64,000 bases of DNA, taken from positions 248,001-312,000 of the forward strand of contig NZ_JAGIKV010000005.1 of the NCBI RefSeq assembly GCF_017874615.1, given 5' to 3'. Below are positions 1-8,197 of this stretch, piece after piece; positions within the stretch are counted from its first letter, which is position 1; every line of letters begins with the position of its first letter. A model generated the notes under the pieces. The model saw only the letters and a program-made list of their open reading frames with translations, made no database searches and had not been told where the DNA came from. Source of the stretch: Paenibacillus xylanexedens. GTDB lineage: Bacteria > Bacillota > Bacilli > Paenibacillales > Paenibacillaceae. The position numbers and the translations under genes are program-made.

Positions 1-1214
1 ATTAATCCATTCTTGAAACATTCACGCTGAATAGACTCAGCCAGCGCACCATTAGGCAAATAATGTCCCAGACGATCCTTGCGTCCTGTTGGATCCACCA
101 CTTCAACGCCGATCATCAGTCCTCTGCCTCGCACGTCACCAATCTCTGCATACCGCTCTTTCAATGCATTCAGTTGATTCATGAACTGCTCACTGCGCAG
201 ATGCACGTTGTGTAGAACATCCTGTTCCCGAATATAACGAAGTGTAGCAAGTCCCGCTGCCATGGCCAGCTGATTGCCACGGAACGTACCTGTGTGTGCA
301 CCAGGTTGCCATTGATCCAGTTCTTCTTTGTAAATGACAACAGACATGGGCAGACTTCCGCCAACTGCTTTGGAGCAGATGATTACATCGGGTACAATCC
401 CGGCATGTTCAAATGAAAACATCCGGCCTGTCCGTCCAATGCCTGTCTGCACTTCGTCGATAATGAGCGGAATGCTTCGCTCTGCCGTGATTCGGCGCAG
501 CTCCTTCAGCCATTCAATGTCTGCCGGAATCGCCCCGCCTTCCCCCTGCACCGTCTCCACAATGACCCCACACGGTGCGGCAATACCGCTCTCGCAATCA
601 TCGAGCAAATTTTCAATATACTGTGCGCTTAATTGGGCCGTCATGCCTTCACCAACACCAAATGGGCAGCGGTATTCATAAGGAAACGGCAGGAAATGCA
701 CATCCGGCAGCAGGCTTTGCAGATGTTGTTTCTTGCTCAGGTTGCCACTCATGGACATCGTTGCTTGGGTCGAACCGTGATAACCTCCCTGAAAGGCAAG
801 AATGGACTTGCCACCTGTTGCATGTTTGACCAGCTTAATGGCTGCTTCTACTGCATCCGCTCCGGTTGGACCACAGAACTGGATTTTGGCCTTGTCTCGC
901 ATCTCTGCCGGAAGAATGGAAAACAGTTCTTGCATATATGCAAGCTTCAGCGGCGTTGCCAAATCCAGTGTATGAAGCGGAATCTGCCGATCCAGAACAT
1001 CGCGAATGGCATTGACCACCGTGTCATGGTTATGTCCCAACGCCAATGTTCCTGCACCAGCCAGGCAGTCGTAGAATACACGGCCTTCCGTATCGGTAAT
1101 CTTCACCCCATGGGCCTTGCTAATGACAAGCGGGAAATGTCTGGGGTACGATCTTGCATTGGATTCCTTCTCATTTTGCATCTTCAGATATTCCGTCTGC
1201 ACCTCTACTGACAT
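1..1214 (-). CDS. Diaminobutyrate--2-oxoglutarate-type class III aminotransferase (3' end outside window)
   Basis: PLP enzyme of aminotransferase class III. Read on the minus strand from ATG at 1214 it begins MSVEVQTEYLKMQN and stays open to the window edge, about 404 residues; the C-terminus is missing. Visible family marks are the GPTGADAVEAA substrate/PLP region, the IIDEVQTGIGRTG motif with the PLP-ring aspartate, and the SKAVGG motif holding the Schiff-base lysine. The whole resembles EctB/RhbA/Dat enzymes that make 2,4-diaminobutyrate from aspartate semialdehyde. An in-frame stop upstream (near 1244) restricts the start to this ATG. It lies 167 bp downstream of an ATP-grasp gene under a Fur-box promoter, so I infer a siderophore or diamino-acid pathway rather than ectoine. 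Ornithine- or GABA-type aminotransferase is less likely. Confidence 0.8.
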   Translation of the reverse strand, partial: MSVEVQTEYLKMQNEKESNARSYPRHFPLVISKAHGVKITDTEGRVFYDCLAGAGTLALGHNHDTVVNAIRDVLDRQIPLHTLDLATPLKLAYMQELFSILPAEMRDKAKIQFCGPTGADAVEAAIKLVKHATGGKSILAFQGGYHGSTQATMSMSGNLSKKQHLQSLLPDVHFLPFPYEYRCPFGVGEGMTAQLSAQYIENLLDDCESGIAAPCGVIVETVQGEGGAIPADIEWLKELRRITAERSIPLIIDEVQTGIGRTGRMFSFEHAGIVPDVIICSKAVGGSLPMSVVIYKEELDQWQPGAHTGTFRGNQLAMAAGLATLRYIREQDVLHNVHLRSEQFMNQLNALKERYAEIGDVRGRGLMIGVEVVDPTGRKDRLGHYLPNGALAESIQRECFKNGL

Positions 1215-1381
1215 AGCCCTATAACGCTCCTTATAATCGATTCAGGCTGAAGCTGATGCCTGTGGTTCTTGTTCTACATTTGTATGTGACATGGTACTGG
1301 TTCAAAATCTTGATAAGGTCCGAATTATAAATGATGGTATCCGTCATCTGTTATCCGTTATACATTGTCATCTATACGTTG

Positions 1382-2404
1382 TTATACGTTATTCATCTTA
1401 TAATCAAGTTGCTCCTGATACAGGTATTCCAGGTATAACCGAACCACATCACGAGTTGTTCCACCATGGGGAAAGACGTGGTGTGTCAGATCCGGCAAAG
1501 CGTTCACTTCCAGAATGCCCCCCTGTTCTCCGGAGATCGGCGTGCGGATATCACGACAACGAACATCGACCCCTGCTACATCAATCTGAAGAGTTTTGGC
1601 CGCTTGAATGATCATTCGCGCATTCTCGGGATGAATGATTTCGGTACAATCCTTGTAGAATTCACTGATTTTTCCGGCGGCTGAGTTACGGAGATCATAT
1701 AACTCGATTTCTTTTCCGGCGGCAGGAACTTTATCCAGAGTTGTCCCTTGTGCACGCAATACCTCCAGCAGTCGTTCCGTTTCTGCATTAACCTCGGGAA
1801 ACGCTTCATACTCGCCAATGGGTGTCATCTCGATTCGTTCCTGATTCAACTGCTCAATTAACGCCCGAACGGTTGAAGTTCCGTCTCCCTCGACATAGAC
1901 AGGCCGATACTCATTCACAGCCGCCACTTCACCGTTAATGATCAGCACTCTGTAATCGATCCCGGTCACATATTGCTGTAACATAATGCTGCTGCCGTGG
2001 ACACTCGCAAGTTGAATGGCTGCCTCCAGTTCATCTGGGGTACGCACATCCAGCGTCACACCCATGCTGCTGCTCGCATCCAGCGGTTTCACTACAATGG
2101 AGCCATGCCTTTTCAGAAAATCTGCTGCCTCGCTTCCCATCTCTGGGATTACGATAAATGATGGCACAGGCATTCCCTGTTCATGCAACAACATATTACA
2201 TGCCTGCTTGTTCTTCGCGAGCAGTCCAGCGATTAACGGCAGACGATGAGATCTGGTTTTGTTAATGATGATCTCTTTGTCCCCTACAGACAGCTTCAGA
2301 AAATCTTCGCACCCCTCAAGAAGTGGCTCACAGGTGATTCCCATTTCTCTCGCTTTGCTTATAATGAGTCGGTTTTGCAGATTATGAATCCCTTTCGGAA
2401 ACAC
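1382..2404 (-). CDS. ATP-grasp ligase, cyanophycin-synthetase/glutathione-synthetase-like
   Basis: Predicted 340-aa cytosolic ATP-dependent carboxylate-amine ligase. ATP-grasp hallmarks are visible: an ATP-binding lid segment (GSIVVKPLDASSSMGV, about residues 101-116), the central region VTGIDYRVLIINGEVAAVNE, and the C-terminal metal-binding GGILEVNALPDLTHH. The start is GTG at 2404, chosen for a GGAGG 6 nt upstream. The layout resembles the ATP-grasp half of CphA or GshF-type enzymes without the Mur-ligase part. Its substrate is unknown; the following aminotransferase suggests an amine such as diaminobutyrate. Expression should come from the Fur-box promoter at 2746-2808, with a 269-bp palindromic repeat lying in the 5' leader. 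Confidence 0.75.
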   Translation of the reverse strand: MFPKGIHNLQNRLIISKAREMGITCEPLLEGCEDFLKLSVGDKEIIINKTRSHRLPLIAGLLAKNKQACNMLLHEQGMPVPSFIVIPEMGSEAADFLKRHGSIVVKPLDASSSMGVTLDVRTPDELEAAIQLASVHGSSIMLQQYVTGIDYRVLIINGEVAAVNEYRPVYVEGDGTSTVRALIEQLNQERIEMTPIGEYEAFPEVNAETERLLEVLRAQGTTLDKVPAAGKEIELYDLRNSAAGKISEFYKDCTEIIHPENARMIIQAAKTLQIDVAGVDVRCRDIRTPISGEQGGILEVNALPDLTHHVFPHGGTTRDVVRLYLEYLYQEQLDYKMNNV

Positions 2405-2442
2405 TGAAAATCCTCCCCGATCGAATGAAGGTACTCGCTCCT

Positions 2443-2711
2443 AATATAAGTTGAATACTGTTTTTACACGAAATCACTGCGCGGTCAGAACCATCTTCCG
2501 ATCGCTGTTATCCCCAGATTTTTTTGAATCCCTTTTCTCAAGGGAAAAATCCGGGGATAGCGTATGCTTTGGATGCCAGCTTTCTTTTAGAAAGCTTGTA
2601 GGCGCAGCTTATGCTTACGATGCAGCTTTCTTGCAGAAAGCTTTTAGCTTCGCTTTTTCAGGTTTTTCTGTCCTCTCCGTTGCATGTTAAATGATTAATT
2701 CAACTTATATT
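2443..2711 (-). repeat. Palindromic dispersed repeat, family 1, copy 1 (MITE-like)
   Basis: Ends are a perfect 14-bp terminal inverted repeat: AATATAAGTTGAAT at 2443-2456 and its complement at 2698-2711. The core carries the family hairpin: ATCCCCAGATT pairing with AATCCGGGGAT, followed by TGTCCTCTCCG near the right end. This copy is longer than the others because it has an extra segment with repeated CAGCTTTCTT/AGAAAGCTT blocks (about 2577-2645). It lies between the Fur-box promoter and the GTG start of the ATP-grasp gene, so it should be transcribed as leader RNA. It is inverted relative to copies 3 and 4. Confidence 0.85.
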
Positions 2712-2745
2712 GCTCATACTTCATCAATTTTTTTTGTAATTAAAT

Positions 2746-2808
2746 ATTGATAATGATTATCAATATCATATAAAATCTATTTTATGGCAATTCGTTCTTT
2801 ATTGTCAA
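2746..2808 (-). promoter_or_regulatory. Fur-regulated promoter of the ATP-grasp/aminotransferase operon
   Basis: A near-perfect Fur box, ATTGATAATGATTATCAAT at 2746-2764, matches the classical GATAATGATAATCATTATC pattern. On the minus strand TTGACA (2803-2808) and TAAAAT (2779-2784) are 18 bp apart, placing transcription start near 2772, just before the Fur box. Iron-dependent repression is inferred from the motif. Confidence 0.8.
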
Positions 2809-3151
2809 TAATAAACTTTTAAGGAAAAAAAATAAAATTCGTTTTGACTTGGGTTTATGTCGGCGTGGTTTTGTTACATCGAATTAACAGGTACAACAAA
2901 CGGGGCAAGATCTGGATCAGGATGAAACCAAGAGCTTGCCTGTTCCTGTTATCTACATTGAATGTAGAAGAGTTGACGTGGAGGATTGAAAAATAAGGAT
3001 ATAGCTTGAATCATTCGTTGAATCATTATTGAAGTCATCTTGGAGCACGTACGAAATACTTAATGGTTTAAATTGAGACAGGTCAGGCAATAATCCTCGG
3101 GAACTTCAGCAGCCGATATATTCCGCAGCCAAAGTCTGCATCTCCTGACCC

Positions 3152-3358
3152 TCAAGCCAGCTGAGTGTAACGCTGTTCTCCATTCAGCTTCCTTCCCCTT
3201 CCATGCGGGATACAGGTTGGTGTGCCGAACAGTGGATCAACCGCAATCTCACACTCCATCTGGAAGACTTTACGGACCATGTCCTGTGTAACAATATCTT
3301 CCGGTTTACCTTCTGCGTAGATGGACTTGTTGTGAACAGCCACAATGTGATGTAACCC
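3152..3358 (-). pseudogene. 3'-terminal remnant of a ferric-siderophore ABC transporter ATPase
   Basis: The fragment matches only the last 65-70 residues of FecE/FhuC/YusV-type ATPases: an I-V-A-V-H-N turn, SIYAEGKPEDIVTQDMV, then the typical tail DPLFGTPTCIPHGRGRKL. Homology continues upstream of the first possible start (GTG 3343) through LHHI and then stops. Walker A, Q-loop, signature and Walker B are all absent, so it cannot act as an ATPase. A Fur-like box sits about 25 bp upstream, so a deletion seems to have joined an iron-regulated promoter region to the 3' end of the gene. It could still be expressed as a short peptide, but I treat it as a decayed gene. Confidence 0.75.
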
Positions 3359-3383
3359 CTCTGCCCTTTTCCCTATAAATGAT

Positions 3384-3402
3384 ATTGAATCTCATTATCA
3401 AT
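3384..3402 (-). promoter_or_regulatory. Second Fur-like box
   Basis: ATTGAATCTCATTATCAAT shares both outer arms (ATTGA and ATTATCAAT) with the strong box at 2746. It precedes the ATPase remnant on the minus strand. The rest of 3403-3697 is AT-rich and I see no gene in it. Confidence 0.55.
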
Positions 3403-3697
3403 TGAATTGTAATGGAGATGAAATCATTATACAAGCATTTTATTTGGAAAAACTTCTCACTCCCTGTCGAACTCTTTAACTTCATAAAACAACATTAAAT
3501 AAAGATATATTAACTAAACTAATACAATATATATCGATACAATACGCCTCTACATAAACCATATATGTAATTTTTTTCTCTGTAACTTAAGATGCACATT
3601 TCTCTTCTAACTTCTAGCTTCATCTAATACATGTTCTTTTTGCGGGTGAATCATTATTCATTCATATGCGTTTGACTGATGAAATTACTGTAAAACA

Positions 3698-3747
3698 ATT
3701 CCTGTAATTTCTTGTAGCACTATGTTAGATTATCCATTGGAATAAAA
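3698..3747 (+). promoter_or_regulatory. Conserved upstream block of secreted paralogue 1
   Basis: The block begins ATTCCTGTAATTTCTTG, ends ATTGGAATA and has TATGTTAGAT inside. It is closely matched at 22437-22486 in front of the paralogous gene, with the same internal spacing (TTCCTG, 16 nt, TATGWT). It probably holds a shared promoter or operator. Confidence 0.6.
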
Positions 3748-3776
3748 TCACATCTATAGATAGGGGAAATTAGCAC

Positions 3777-4355
3777 GTGAAGAAATCTTGGGTACTATCA
3801 ATCATTATGAGTTTTGTTTTGCTCGGCGGGGTGTTCGCACCTGTAGGGTCCTATGCCGCTGCTGCGGATGACTCAACCAATACATATTCGGAAGACGAAT
3901 ACTATGAAGTTGACACGTCAGAAGAAGAAACGGAACTTACAGCCGAAGAAGAAGATTTCCTGAACTACCTGGATGCATTGACTGATCCAGCGGTATACGA
4001 GAAGAAAGCAATGGATGCAGTGGGTGGTAATACATACATTACATCTTCCAATCGCAAATCCTTCTATCTCAAACTGAACAATACAGCAATCCCTAACTAC
4101 ACCAAGTATGTTTCCATGCTGAAACAGATCAAACCGGAGAATGCTGAACTGAAAAAAATCCATGCCAAATTGGTTAAAGGCAGCTATGCTCAGCTTGAAG
4201 GATATCAATTGTTCAAAAAGTCTGTTGCCAAAACGAAAGTAAACAGCAAACTCCTTAAACAAGGTAATGACAAGATTGCATCAGGGATCAAAAGCATTCA
4301 ACAATATCATGCTGAAATCACAGCCTACGGCGAAAAACTGGGCTACCAAATGTAA
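3777..4355 (+). CDS. Secreted protein of unknown function (paralogue 1)
   Basis: 192-aa protein starting at GTG 3777, with AGGGGA about 9 nt upstream. Residues 1-28 form a Sec signal peptide (MKKSW, hydrophobic core, SYAAAA cleavage region). An acidic Asp/Glu/Tyr-rich linker follows (about residues 31-62), then a basic, helical domain with NRKSFYLKLNNTAIPNY and KKIHAKLVKGSYAQLEGY. I know no named family for it. A 182-aa paralogue at 22510 shares the signal, the helical domain and the upstream region. The lysine-rich C-terminal half after an acidic segment hints at cell-envelope association, but that is a guess. Confidence 0.8.
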   Translation: MKKSWVLSIIMSFVLLGGVFAPVGSYAAAADDSTNTYSEDEYYEVDTSEEETELTAEEEDFLNYLDALTDPAVYEKKAMDAVGGNTYITSSNRKSFYLKLNNTAIPNYTKYVSMLKQIKPENAELKKIHAKLVKGSYAQLEGYQLFKKSVAKTKVNSKLLKQGNDKIASGIKSIQQYHAEITAYGEKLGYQM

Positions 4356-4523
4356 AACAGCCACACATGTATAACGTCAGAATGCACTATTCCGGCGTTC
4401 ACCGTGTGAATGGAATCATCGCTTTATCCGTTTTAAACAATTTTGAAATTTAAGGAAAAAAAGTGTTTTCTTTTGCTGAGTTAGTTCGTATAATAGCACT
4501 ATAATCAAAAGGCTATGCTGCCG

Positions 4524-4564
4524 AAAGGTACAACCTCGTGAACAATAGAGGTTGTGCCTTTTTT
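4524..4564 (+). terminator. Intrinsic terminator, possibly an attenuator in the cyclomaltodextrinase leader
   Basis: Stem AAAGG-ACAACCTC (4524-4537) pairs with GAGGTTGT-CCTTT (4548-4561), followed by six T residues. It lies 30 nt after a TATAAT (4489-4494) and 55 nt before the cyclomaltodextrinase start. It either ends the upstream secreted-protein transcript or attenuates the downstream gene. Confidence 0.75.
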
Positions 4565-4618
4565 GCGTTTAATGGCCGCATTGATCTGAATATCATCATC
4601 TGACGAGGAGTGATTTAC

Positions 4619-6391
4619 ATGATTCTTGAAGCCGTTTACCATCGCCCAAAACTCAATTGGTCCTATGCTTATGACCGCTCGACCATGCACCTGCGACTTC
4701 GGTCCAAACGCGGGGACCTAGATGCGGTGATTGCCATTACCGGAGACAAATATGCTTGGGATCGGACGATCACGCACACCCCTATGCACATCTTTGCCCG
4801 GGATGAAATGTTCGATTATTGGGAAGCCGAGACTTCACCTCCCTATCGCAGATTACGGTATGGTTTCCAATTGATTCAGGGAGAGGAATCGGTCTGGATG
4901 ACGGAGCGCGGATTCGAGCAGGCGCTGCCTGATCATCCACTTGAATTCTTTGATTTTCCATTTATGAATCCGGTCGACATTTTTGAACCGCCTGCCTGGG
5001 TTAAGGACGCTGTGTTTTATCAGATTTTCCCTGAACGTTATGCCAATGGTGATCCATCCCTCAGTCCCAAAAATGCTGAACCCTGGGGAGGGGAACCCAC
5101 GCCGGTGAACTTCTTCGGCGGCGACCTCCAAGGTGTGCTGGATCATCTGGATCATATAAGTCAGCTCGGCATCAATGCCATTTATTTCTGTCCGCTGTTC
5201 GAGGCCACTACGAATCACAAATACAATACAGGCGATTACATGAAGGTTGATCCTCACTTTGGAACCAATGAACAGTTCAAGGCGTTCGTGGATGCCTGTC
5301 ATCAGCGCGGCATACGTGTCGTTCTGGATGCGGTGTTCAACCATTCCGGCAGAGAGTTCCCTCCTTTTGTCGATGTCATGAAGAATGGAGCTGCCTCTCC
5401 CTACGCAGATTGGTTCTATATCAAAGATTGGCCGCCACGTGTGGAGGATGGTATACCGACTTATGACACCTTTGCCTTTGAACCGCTCATGCCGAAACTG
5501 AACACGGAACACCCTGAAGTGAAGGCATACTTGCTGGAGGTAGGACGTTTCTGGATTGAGGAGATGGACATTGACGGCTGGAGGCTTGATGTGGCGAATG
5601 AGGTGGATCATCAGTTCTGGCGCGAATTCCGTCAGACGGTAAAAGCCATTAAACCTGACGCCTATCTGCTCGGTGAGATCTGGCATGATTCGCTCATGTG
5701 GCTTCAGGGAGACCAGTTCGATGCCGTGATGAATTATCCGTTTACCAATTCGGTATTGGACTATACGGTGCACGGTAAGCTCGACGGACTCGCATTTGCC
5801 AATGAGATCGGCAAACTGCTCGCAGCCTATTCACAGCCCGTGACCGAAGCGTCCTTCAATCTGCTCGGAAGTCATGATACACCCAGACTGCTGACCTTAT
5901 GTGATGGAGACGAGCGCAAGATGAAACTTGCCGTTACGTTGCTGCTTACGTATCCAGGTGTCCCATGTATCTATTATGGAGACGAAGTGGGTCTTGACGG
6001 GGGATATGATCCGGGTTGCCGCAAGTGTATGGAGTGGGATGAGACCAAGCAGAATCGCGAGCTTCTGGAATTCTTCACCCGTACCATTACACTTCGTAAA
6101 GAGCACCCTGCCCTGCGCAGCACAGAACTGAAGATTGTATATGCAAAAGCCGGAGACCCTTGTCTTGCCATCGAACGATTGGATTCGCATACGGGAGAGC
6201 GCATGCTTCTTGTGCTGAATGCGGGTGATGAGCCGTGTACCCTTGAACTTCCTTTGGCAGATCGTAACGTCTGGCGAAATCTGTTCACATTAAACGCCGT
6301 GGAAGCTCGGCAAAACAAACTGACCCTCGATCTGGAAGCCTACGGATTCTCCCTGATGCAACTTGAGGTGAAACAACCAGCTGAGGCCTGA
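4619..6391 (+). CDS. Cyclomaltodextrinase / neopullulanase / maltogenic amylase (GH13_20)
   Basis: 590-aa intracellular enzyme that should hydrolyse cyclodextrins and maltodextrins to maltose and glucose. It has no signal peptide. An N-terminal beta domain (about 1-120, CBM34-like) precedes the GH13 barrel. Conserved region II is DGWRLDVANE with nucleophile Asp324, the acid/base is Glu353 in LGEIWHD, and the stabiliser is Asp420 in LLGSHDTPR. The VFYQIFPERYANGD segment and NHKYNTGDY are typical of GH13_20. ATG 4619 is preferred over an in-frame GTG at 4610 because GAGGAG lies 8 nt upstream. With the extracellular CGTase and the ABC importer nearby it completes a make-import-hydrolyse cyclodextrin route. 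Confidence 0.92.
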   Translation: MILEAVYHRPKLNWSYAYDRSTMHLRLRSKRGDLDAVIAITGDKYAWDRTITHTPMHIFARDEMFDYWEAETSPPYRRLRYGFQLIQGEESVWMTERGFEQALPDHPLEFFDFPFMNPVDIFEPPAWVKDAVFYQIFPERYANGDPSLSPKNAEPWGGEPTPVNFFGGDLQGVLDHLDHISQLGINAIYFCPLFEATTNHKYNTGDYMKVDPHFGTNEQFKAFVDACHQRGIRVVLDAVFNHSGREFPPFVDVMKNGAASPYADWFYIKDWPPRVEDGIPTYDTFAFEPLMPKLNTEHPEVKAYLLEVGRFWIEEMDIDGWRLDVANEVDHQFWREFRQTVKAIKPDAYLLGEIWHDSLMWLQGDQFDAVMNYPFTNSVLDYTVHGKLDGLAFANEIGKLLAAYSQPVTEASFNLLGSHDTPRLLTLCDGDERKMKLAVTLLLTYPGVPCIYYGDEVGLDGGYDPGCRKCMEWDETKQNRELLEFFTRTITLRKEHPALRSTELKIVYAKAGDPCLAIERLDSHTGERMLLVLNAGDEPCTLELPLADRNVWRNLFTLNAVEARQNKLTLDLEAYGFSLMQLEVKQPAEA

Positions 6392-6427
6392 GATAAATAC
6401 AGCTAACAAGGGAAAATAACTTCAAAT

Positions 6428-6524
6428 AGGCTGTCCCCTAGGTGATATACTCCCCATAAATTAGACAGGTAAAATAATAAAATCCTGTTACTGTATGGGT
6501 AGCATATCAGACCAAGGACAGCCT
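6428..6524. repeat. 97-bp palindromic element with IS-like ends
   Basis: Outer inverted repeat AGGCTGTCC (6428-6436) / GGACAGCCT (6516-6524). An inner imperfect repeat pairs GATATACTCCCCATA with TATGGGTAGCATATC. There is no coding capacity. It looks like a transposase-less miniature element or the joined ends of a lost insertion sequence. Confidence 0.55.
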
Positions 6525-6549
6525 CTTCTGTATCTTATACGTCATATTC

Positions 6550-6692
6550 TAACGAACCCAGCACACCTTATTCGCTTCATTATACGCGGGTTAAATGCCT
6601 AACGAATCAGAGAGATCTTATTTTGTCCAATACGTCGATTTTCGAGACCAGAAGCCGTATTTTCAACGCAATAACATTGCTGAGGTTCGTTA
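6550..6692. repeat. TAACGAAYC palindromic repeat, family 2, copy A
   Basis: Two direct boxes, TAACGAACCCAGCACACC and TAACGAATCAGAGAGATC, are each followed by CTTATT or TCTTATT about 17 nt on. An inverted box closes the element (GGTTCGTTA at 6684-6692). The remaining stretch 6693-6817, up to the end of the adenylating-enzyme gene, shows nothing I recognise. Confidence 0.7.
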
Positions 6693-6817
6693 GCGATAGC
6701 AATTCAAGCAAGGTGAAACCCTTCGAGGCAGCACCTTTTCTGTTCCCTTTTGTGTTTCCAGATAGGTTAAAGTTCACCACTCTACTCTACCTCCTGATAC
6801 TCATTGATGGCAGCGAC

Positions 6818-8197
6818 CTATTTCCCAGCCGAGGCGAAGGGTATCGAAGTCATCGGTTTTCGTATTTTCTTCATTCTTGAACTTACGAGCGCTCCCTGTG
6901 TAATTACGATTTTCTGCGGAATCTTGTATGAAGGCAGCTTGTCCTGACAATATTCCCAGATGGATCGCCTCAGATCGGTGAGAGTACATTCTGTAGCCAA
7001 CCGGATCGTCACCTTCACCCTCTGACCCGTGATACCACTCTGTTCTCCCGAAACTACGGCCGCTTCAATACATTCCATCTCTTCCAGAACACCCTCGACC
7101 TCGGCAGGATACACTTTCCGTCCCCCTACGTTAATGATCTCGGAACGACGTCCCAGAATACGAATGTACCCCTGCTCCAGCACAGCTTCATCGCCAGTAC
7201 GTAGCCACCCGTCCTCTGTAAAAGGTGAAGGTGCATTCAGATATCCAATCATCGCTGTTGCTGTATGAATCTGCAATTCTCCTTCCACCACCCGGTACTT
7301 GACCCCTTCGTCTTGAATGGAAAACAGCAACGAGCCTGGCTCTTTGGAGCGGGTTGGCAGAATGCCAAGTTCAGACATGCCATAGGCTTGTATCGTCCTT
7401 AGTTGTGGATATCTCCGGTTCCAGGCTGCCAGTACGGATTCAGGCATCACTTCCGATCCGTATGACACAACTTCGAGACTCGACAGATCATACCCCTCAT
7501 CATTTCTACCCAGCAGCAACAGATTCATGAATGTTGGGGAGACAGGCAGCGCCTGCACACGAAACTTCTCAATCGTTCGGCACACTTCTTCGGGAGATCG
7601 ATCCGCAATGATACAGAGACAGCCCCCACTGGACAGGGATTGCAGCATGGTATTCACACCGCCGATATGATCAAACATCATGAATGGAATCGTTCGCAAA
7701 GGCCGAACCTGCCGCCGAAAATGATGTAACAGCCGATCTGCACGATGCACAGTCGCTTTACTCACTCCGGTTGATCCAGATGAAAAGAGTACCAGTCCGC
7801 CTACGCCCTCCTGTGCCAGCGAGGATAACAACACAGGAACCTCTCCAGATAATTCACATGTTTGCCGAATGCACAACTTGCCTTCTTCAACGCCCAAACG
7901 CCACTTTACCTGTGCCAGCTGGATATATTCCTCTCGTTTGGCTCCAACCAGGTTCCGATCCATGGGGAGCACGATACACCCTTGTCCGAGCAAAGCAACC
8001 AATGCTGCCGCTGCATAGGGGGAATAATCTTCCTCCAGCGTTACAAGTTGCCCAGTCAGCCCTTCTGCTGTAATCCACTTACTCATGATGCCAACCTGTT
8101 CCAGCAGCCACCGATAGCTGTACTCCTGATCTTTCCAGATCAGCGCAGGTTGCTGTCCCTGTTCCGCGAATCGTTCAAGCAAGAATTGGTTCAACAT
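6818..8197 (-). CDS. Stand-alone adenylating enzyme (ANL superfamily acyl/aminoacyl ligase)
   Basis: 459-aa AMP-forming ligase. The P-loop-like A3 motif is SSGSTGVSKATVH (about 139-151), A5 is YGMSELG (272-278), A7 is WLRTGD (331-336), the A8 hinge is GRRSEIINVGGRKVYP (349-364), and the A10 lysine lies in SSRMKKIRK (439-447), so it looks catalytically complete though short. ATG 8197 has AAGGAGG 9 nt upstream and overlaps the preceding gene by 7 bp. Its immediate partner encodes a carrier-protein domain, so I infer that it loads an acid onto that carrier. The substrate cannot be read from sequence. A plain acyl-CoA ligase is the alternative. Confidence 0.85.
   Translation of the reverse strand: MLNQFLLERFAEQGQQPALIWKDQEYSYRWLLEQVGIMSKWITAEGLTGQLVTLEEDYSPYAAAALVALLGQGCIVLPMDRNLVGAKREEYIQLAQVKWRLGVEEGKLCIRQTCELSGEVPVLLSSLAQEGVGGLVLFSSGSTGVSKATVHRADRLLHHFRRQVRPLRTIPFMMFDHIGGVNTMLQSLSSGGCLCIIADRSPEEVCRTIEKFRVQALPVSPTFMNLLLLGRNDEGYDLSSLEVVSYGSEVMPESVLAAWNRRYPQLRTIQAYGMSELGILPTRSKEPGSLLFSIQDEGVKYRVVEGELQIHTATAMIGYLNAPSPFTEDGWLRTGDEAVLEQGYIRILGRRSEIINVGGRKVYPAEVEGVLEEMECIEAAVVSGEQSGITGQRVKVTIRLATECTLTDLRRSIWEYCQDKLPSYKIPQKIVITQGALVSSRMKKIRKPMTSIPFASAGK

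Noticed and set aside
633..1211. 192-aa plus-strand frame over the left edge
   Set aside because: The minus strand encodes an aminotransferase with conserved PLP motifs through the same interval.
4853..5773. 306-aa open frame on the minus strand opposite the cyclomaltodextrinase
   Set aside because: Shadow of the GH13 coding strand; no recognisable domain.
6428..6524. Possible intact insertion sequence
   Set aside because: Only 97 bp and no transposase reading frame; kept as a miniature palindromic element.
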